This document shows, piece after piece, positions 33,627 through 37,738 of a stretch of 37,738 bases of DNA. Each line of letters starts with the position of its first letter. Position 1 is the stretch's first letter. The stretch spans positions 1 to 37,738 of the forward strand of contig JADFWT010000017.1 of the NCBI GenBank assembly GCA_015233785.1, in the 5' to 3' direction. The translations under genes were made by a program, and so were the position numbers. The notes under the pieces were generated by a model. The model had not been told where the DNA came from and ran no database searches. It was given only the letters and a program-made list of their open reading frames with translations. The DNA comes from Magnetococcales bacterium (GTDB taxonomy: Bacteria > Pseudomonadota > Magnetococcia > Magnetococcales > JADFWT01).

Positions 33627-35996
33627 ATGAGCGACCCTCTGGATCATATCCAATACGCCTCCACTGACCAGCCCATAGAGGTGGCCGACCGTGTATGGTG
33701 GGTGGGGCACTATCTGCCCGGTGACCCTTTTCAGTGTCACGTTTACCTGATTGAGAACGGAGACCAGTCGTTGCTGGTCGATCCCGGCTCCAAGCTCACT
33801 TTTGAGCACACCCTGAGCAAGATCGAGCAGATCACCGAGTTTGCTAATATTCGCTACTTTCTCTGCCAGCATCAGGATCCCGATATCACCGCCATCATGC
33901 CCACCATCGATCGTATGGTAACACGGGACGATGCCTATCTTCTCAGCCATTGGCGGGCCAATGTGCTGCTCAAGCATTATGGCCTCGAGATGCCGATGAA
34001 GTGCATCGAGCGGGACCACGGCTGGCATCTTGATCTGGGTGATCGGCGTTTGACGTTTGTCTTCACCCCATATCTGCACTTTCCTGGGGCGTTTTGCACC
34101 TATGATTCCGAGAGCCGCACTCTCTTCTCCAGCGATCTATTCGGTGGTTTTACCGAAAATTGGACGCTGGTGGCCAAGGATGCCGACTATTTTGAGGCCA
34201 TGCGTCCGTTTCACGAGCACTACATGCCCAGCCGGGAGGTGCTTCTCAATGGGCTGTTGAAACTGGAGAAGCTCGAGATCGGCATGATCGCTCCCCAGCA
34301 CGGCTCCATCATTCCCGGCCATCTGGTACCGGAGATCTTCAGCCGTCTGAAAAAGCTGGATTGCGGGCTCTATCTCAATGCAGCTGATACCACCGACGTG
34401 CAGCGCCTCACCTCCCTCAACGACATGTTGCGGGATATCAAGAATGCGATGATTGCCCACCGGGAGTTCAGTGAGATTGTTGAGGCGCTGCTGGAGATCA
34501 CTCAGAGGATGCTTCCGGCGCATAGTATGGAGTTCTATACCATGCGCGATAATGGCCAGGGACTGCGCATAAGCCCTGAGAGCGGTTACGACGGTGAAGT
34601 GGTGCTGCTCCCCATCGAATACATGCTTTACTTCGCCCAGAATCGTAGCAGTTGGCGAGAGCAGTACCCCCACAATTATGATGTGCAGTTTCCAGATGAT
34701 CTGGATGGCGGACGGTTGTTGATTCCACTTTTTACCCTGGGGCGAGATATCGTGTATGCGCTCTTCATTCTCCATCTAGAGAATGCGGTGGAGATCACCG
34801 ATGAAGCGCGGGAGGTGATCGATCAACTGGCTTTTGTGTTACAGGTGGCCGTGGAGCGTAAACACACCCAGGAGGAGCTGAGAAAGGCCCTGGCCATCGC
34901 CGAGCAGGCCAATGAGGAGAATAGCCTCCTCAACAAGGAGCTGGAGCACACGCTGTTTGAGCAGAAGCACCTCAATGAAGGGCTGAACCGCGCCAACGCC
35001 TTTATCCGCAAGACCTTTGGTCGCTATATGTCTGATGAGGTGGTGGCGTCGATTCTGGACCGTCCCGAGGGGTTACGCTTGGGAGGTGAGCAGAAGGATG
35101 TGACAGTGATGATGTCCGATCTACGAGGCTTTACGTCCATCAGCGAGCGCTTGCCGCCGGAAGAGGTGATCACCATGCTCAACATCTACCTGGAGCGCAT
35201 GACCGAGATCATCCTGAAGTACAGCGGCACCATCATCGAGTTTCTCGGCGATGGCATTCTGGCGCTGTTTGGAGCGCCCGTTACCCATGATGATGATCCC
35301 CAGCGGGCGGTGGCCTGCGCCTTGGAGATGCAACAGGCGATGCCGGAGGTGAACGCCAAATTTAAGGAGTGTGGTTTCCCCGAGGCGGCCATGGGGGTGG
35401 GTATCAACAGCGGATCAGTGGTGGCTGGCAATATCGGTTCGGATCTGCGGGCCAAGTATGGCGTAGTGGGAGCCGCCATCAATCTGGCAGCCCGGGTGGA
35501 GTCGCAGACCGTTGGAGGCCAAGTTTTGATCACGGCGAGTACCCTCAAGGGGTGCAACGATCTGGCCCGTATTGATGATGCGTGGCGGGTCTCTCTGAAA
35601 GGGGTTCCTGAGCCGGTTCCTATCTATCTGGTTGGTGGAATACGTGGCGTCCACGGCATCCAGCTCCCGGAGCCGGAAGCTCCGGAGTTGCGGGTTGTCG
35701 AGAACGGTCCAGAGCTGATGATGGTGGTCCTTGAGGGGAAGCGAAGCGACAAGGCGCGGCACCCAGGTCGCATCTGCGCCATGGATGGCAAATTGCTGGA
35801 GATTGAGACCCAACTCAAGGCGCGGCACCTCACCAACCTGCAACTGGAGCTGTTCGATACCGACGGCTTCTCCATCTCTGATCAGCTCTACGGTAAGGTG
35901 ATGGCGCTGGATGGCGAGGCGGGCAAGCTGCAACTACATCTCACCAGCCTGCCGCCTGAGGCGGAACGGGCGCTCAAGCTATTGACGACTTGCTGA
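33627..35996 (+). CDS. ODP/MBL-fold sensor fused to a class III nucleotide cyclase
   Basis: A protein of about 789 residues. An MBL-fold ODP-type domain (about 10-260) has candidate di-iron ligands in QHQDPDI, PYLHFPGAF, LFSSDLFGGF and IAPQHGSIIP; the usual HxExDH is changed to HQDPDI. A GAF-like region (about 280-410) and a coiled coil follow. The class III cyclase domain (about 490-660) has metal-binding Asp in MMSDLRGFTS and FLGDGILALFGAP and the transition-state pair in INLAARVES. The substrate-selecting positions read Glu (EFLGD) and Gly (KYGVVG), so cAMP or cGMP cannot be chosen. The end resembles a PilZ-like fold. Oxygen sensing is inferred from known ODP proteins. Alternative starts are 33567 and 33612. 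A Tn3 remnant lies just upstream. Confidence 0.85.
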   Translation: MSDPLDHIQYASTDQPIEVADRVWWVGHYLPGDPFQCHVYLIENGDQSLLVDPGSKLTFEHTLSKIEQITEFANIRYFLCQHQDPDITAIMPTIDRMVTRDDAYLLSHWRANVLLKHYGLEMPMKCIERDHGWHLDLGDRRLTFVFTPYLHFPGAFCTYDSESRTLFSSDLFGGFTENWTLVAKDADYFEAMRPFHEHYMPSREVLLNGLLKLEKLEIGMIAPQHGSIIPGHLVPEIFSRLKKLDCGLYLNAADTTDVQRLTSLNDMLRDIKNAMIAHREFSEIVEALLEITQRMLPAHSMEFYTMRDNGQGLRISPESGYDGEVVLLPIEYMLYFAQNRSSWREQYPHNYDVQFPDDLDGGRLLIPLFTLGRDIVYALFILHLENAVEITDEAREVIDQLAFVLQVAVERKHTQEELRKALAIAEQANEENSLLNKELEHTLFEQKHLNEGLNRANAFIRKTFGRYMSDEVVASILDRPEGLRLGGEQKDVTVMMSDLRGFTSISERLPPEEVITMLNIYLERMTEIILKYSGTIIEFLGDGILALFGAPVTHDDDPQRAVACALEMQQAMPEVNAKFKECGFPEAAMGVGINSGSVVAGNIGSDLRAKYGVVGAAINLAARVESQTVGGQVLITASTLKGCNDLARIDDAWRVSLKGVPEPVPIYLVGGIRGVHGIQLPEPEAPELRVVENGPELMMVVLEGKRSDKARHPGRICAMDGKLLEIETQLKARHLTNLQLELFDTDGFSISDQLYGKVMALDGEAGKLQLHLTSLPPEAERALKLLTTC

Positions 35997-36084
35997 TTAT
36001 TGCCGTATTCATCCCGGTGCGCTTTCGTGCTAAGATCCTCACTCTTGCTCATCTCAACATCCAGGTTTAAACGGGGAGAGCGCC

Positions 36085-36232
36085 ATGGAGACCCAGTCAG
36101 TCTGACCAGAACGCAGGAACGGAGCAACAGGCCCCATCGGTGGATTCTCAAGGAACCGGCTTGCTGGAGACCGATTTTAAGCGGATTTTCCGACAAGGGA
36201 TGACCCTCCACCTGCAGGGCAATCTGGATTGA
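36085..36232 (+). pseudogene. Small gene broken by a 4-bp tandem duplication
   Basis: An ATG at 36085 with GGGGAG 6 nt upstream is followed by only METQSV and a stop. Removing one copy of the tandem CAGT (36094-36101) restores an open frame of 47 codons that reads METQSDQNAGTEQQAPSVDS and ends MTLHLQGNLD. The ribosome site and coding-like second part suggest a small gene lately disabled, or a sequence error. It lies downstream of the cyclase on the same strand. Confidence 0.45.
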
Positions 36233-36276
36233 GAATCTCTTCCTGCCTTTAGACAGGGAGCGAGTAATTCAGTTAA

Positions 36277-37354
36277 CTAGGTATCCACTTTGATAAAGTC
36301 CTATCCACTTAGATCAAGTGATCAACTGTGATCCCTTGGGCTTGGGGTTTGCGATTAACGATCGATATGGTGCTGGCTCTGTTACAACTGCTTGCTGGAC
36401 CAGCCTGTGGAAAAGCAATCCACGAGCTTTGGACTTCCGGCGATTGAATCGGAAGGTGAATTCATCAAGGTAGTATTCCAACTGATCGGCCTGGACGCCT
36501 CCCTGGAGAGTTCCCCCCAGCCACCGCTTCAGATGGGTAACGGCCAGATGAACCCTGGGCAGCAGCTCATGCGCCTGCTGTCCGCTCTGTTTGATGTTGA
36601 TGACTTGGTGGTCAAACCCCTGTTCTTTTAAGGAGGAATAGCCACTCCATCCATCTGTGCGCACTGTTGCGCCTAGCTCAACAGAATCGCCCACAAAAGG
36701 AACAAGACTTTTGGCGCTGGCATCATCAACTCGGCGCAAGCGAATCCTTCCAAGTCCTTTACCTCGGACTTCAGCAGCTATTGCGACCAGAACTTTTTTC
36801 TCGGCACCGCGTCCAAAATGCCCCTCTTCGGGGCCACCGATGTATGTCTCGTCAACCTCAATAGAGCCAGTGAGCCTTTCACGCCCCGGACGAACCATGG
36901 CCCGGCGCATTTTATGGAGCCATGCCCATGCAGTTTGGTAACTTCCCAGACCCAATACACGTTTGATATTCAAGGCGCTTGCGCCGTTTTTTTGGCTGGT
37001 TACCAGCCACATGGCGAGAAACCAGGAATGAAGAGGCTTCCTCGTCTTCTCGAAAATAGTGCCTGCTGTTACAGAAGACTGCGTTGAGCATACACGGCAA
37101 TGCAGGAGTCCCTTCTCAGTGATCCAGAGGGCACCAGTAGCTTTGCAATGTGGGCATACAAAACCCTCTGGCCAACGCAGTTGGATCAGATATTCCCTGC
37201 ACGCGGCTTCGTCAGGAAAACGTGTCTCAAATTCCTGCATCATTCTCGGATAATCGACGCCTGGGATCGGGTGGTTGGTTGGCTCCATTCATGGACAATA
37301 CACCACATTCAGCTTGATCTAAATGGATAGGACTTTATCAAAGTGGATACCTAG
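36277..37354. mobile_element. IS1595-family insertion sequence
   Basis: Terminal inverted repeats of 42 bp lie at 36277-36318 and 37313-37354 and differ at one position (ATCCACTTAG against ATCCATTTAG). Each begins CTAGGTATCCACTTTGATAA. The 1078-bp element is the family's usual size and holds one intact transposase gene. The 8-bp target duplication expected for the family is not visible at either choice of end. The transposase stop lies within the left repeat. Confidence 0.9.
36314..37288 (-). CDS. IS1595-family transposase
   Basis: A 324-residue intact transposase. An N-terminal zinc ribbon (CPHCKATGALWI, then CRVCSTQSS) is followed by the ISXO2-like catalytic domain with GSIEVDETYIGG, RTDGWSGYSSL and LEYYLDEFTFRFNRRKS, which carries the acidic triad region. 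It moves the element by DDE chemistry. The frame is uninterrupted and the repeats are nearly perfect, so the element may be active. No strong ribosome site was found before the ATG, common in insertion sequences, which keep expression low. Confidence 0.93.
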   Translation of the reverse strand: MEPTNHPIPGVDYPRMMQEFETRFPDEAACREYLIQLRWPEGFVCPHCKATGALWITEKGLLHCRVCSTQSSVTAGTIFEKTRKPLHSWFLAMWLVTSQKNGASALNIKRVLGLGSYQTAWAWLHKMRRAMVRPGRERLTGSIEVDETYIGGPEEGHFGRGAEKKVLVAIAAEVRGKGLGRIRLRRVDDASAKSLVPFVGDSVELGATVRTDGWSGYSSLKEQGFDHQVINIKQSGQQAHELLPRVHLAVTHLKRWLGGTLQGGVQADQLEYYLDEFTFRFNRRKSKARGLLFHRLVQQAVVTEPAPYRSLIANPKPKGSQLIT

Positions 37355-37738
37355 TATTTATAATTCAAACGGCGAGATAAGCGGCAGCTTTGGTTTTTCT
37401 GGACCTGAAAGCCACTCCTATGCTGGCCTTCAAGCACACCTAAAACGCATAACGGGAAAAGATTATGACCTGTAGGGGCTCATCTTCAACAAGTTCGACC
37501 ACAGACACGACCGCCTACCAATATCCACCTTCGAACCGCAAAAAACTCAATATCCATCCATCACGTTGATTTATTTCAGAATCCACGCGGACCAGTCCCC
37601 GGACAAACATGCTGGTCCGGGACCAGCCCCAACAGAGAAAGAGAGAGAAAAACGCCCAGAAAGCCCCCAAAACAGCACTCAAAAGTGCGGACCCATCCCC
37701 CCATTCAGCACCCCATCCCAATTTCATAAAAAGCCCCA
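37355..37738. other. Unassigned right end of the window
   Basis: No supported gene. A 70-codon minus-strand frame (37515-37727) has a hydrophobic, Trp-rich start, but no recognised family and no ribosome site. The stretch holds the GGACCAG/CTGGTCC repeats described separately. Confidence 0.45.
37590..37627. repeat. Nested GGACCAG/CTGGTCC inverted repeats
   Basis: GGACCAG (37590-37596), CTGGTCC (37612-37618) and GGACCAG (37620-37626) alternate, so the middle copy can pair with either neighbour. The last two form a perfect 17-bp palindrome, GCTGGTCC-G-GGACCAGC (37611-37627). This could be an operator or a switchable RNA structure. Confidence 0.55.

Noticed and set aside
33254-33667. 137-codon frame overlapping the resolvase remnant and the cyclase start
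   Set aside because: It is out of frame with both recognised pieces and has no family features.
37515-37727. 70-codon minus-strand frame with a hydrophobic start
   Set aside because: No ribosome site or recognised family; low-complexity Trp/Gly-rich DNA explains the open frame.

Overview
The window reads as a chromosomal segment of a Gram-negative Pseudomonadota bacterium. The evidence is a CcoI/FixI-type copper ATPase beside a TauE/SafE-like membrane protein, a complete N-acetylglutaminylglutamine amide (NAGGN) osmoprotectant cluster, large PAS hybrid histidine kinases and exported caspase-like proteins. A magnetotactic coccus or similar environmental lineage would fit, but nothing here proves a genus. 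No rRNA, tRNA or CRISPR array was seen.

Layout. 1-3708: a copper P-type ATPase cut by the window edge (minus), a divergent TauE/SafE-like protein, and a MarR regulator that overlaps it tail to tail. 3950-9113: the NAGGN cluster (asnO, ngg, M42-type peptidase) and an unrecognised basic protein. 9288-9749: a cold-shock protein gene with a good sigma70-like promoter, a leader of about 158 nt and a bidirectional terminator. 9785-13570: a 1261-residue protein of unknown function with a possible Cys-His-Asp protease-like triad and an Ala-rich coiled coil. 14278-17914: a small protein gene and an 1101-residue hybrid kinase sharing a terminator. 18535-21697: two tandem exported caspase-like proteins with peptidoglycan-binding domains, each preceded by a 10-bp perfect hairpin. 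21696-23184: an IS5-type element with a frameshifted transposase. 23258-28522 (minus): a likely operon of a DUF6398-type protein, a 56-residue small protein and a periplasmic-sensor hybrid kinase.

28787-37738 is accessory-like. It holds a RutE-type nitroreductase, a Fic AMP-transferase preceded by palindromic sites, a PIN toxin/HTH antitoxin pair, a decayed Tn3-family transposon (tnpA and tnpR fragments facing each other), an ODP/MBL-fold plus class III nucleotide cyclase protein, a small broken gene with a 4-bp tandem duplication, and an intact IS1595-type element with 42-bp terminal repeats.

The clearest functional unit is the NAGGN cluster: AsnO and Ngg build and amidate the acetylated dipeptide, and the peptidase is its usual partner. 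The candidates for something undescribed are the caspase pair with matching leader hairpins, the DUF6398/small protein/sensor kinase operon, the 1261-residue protein, and a 43-bp element found both at the IS5 end and upstream of fic.
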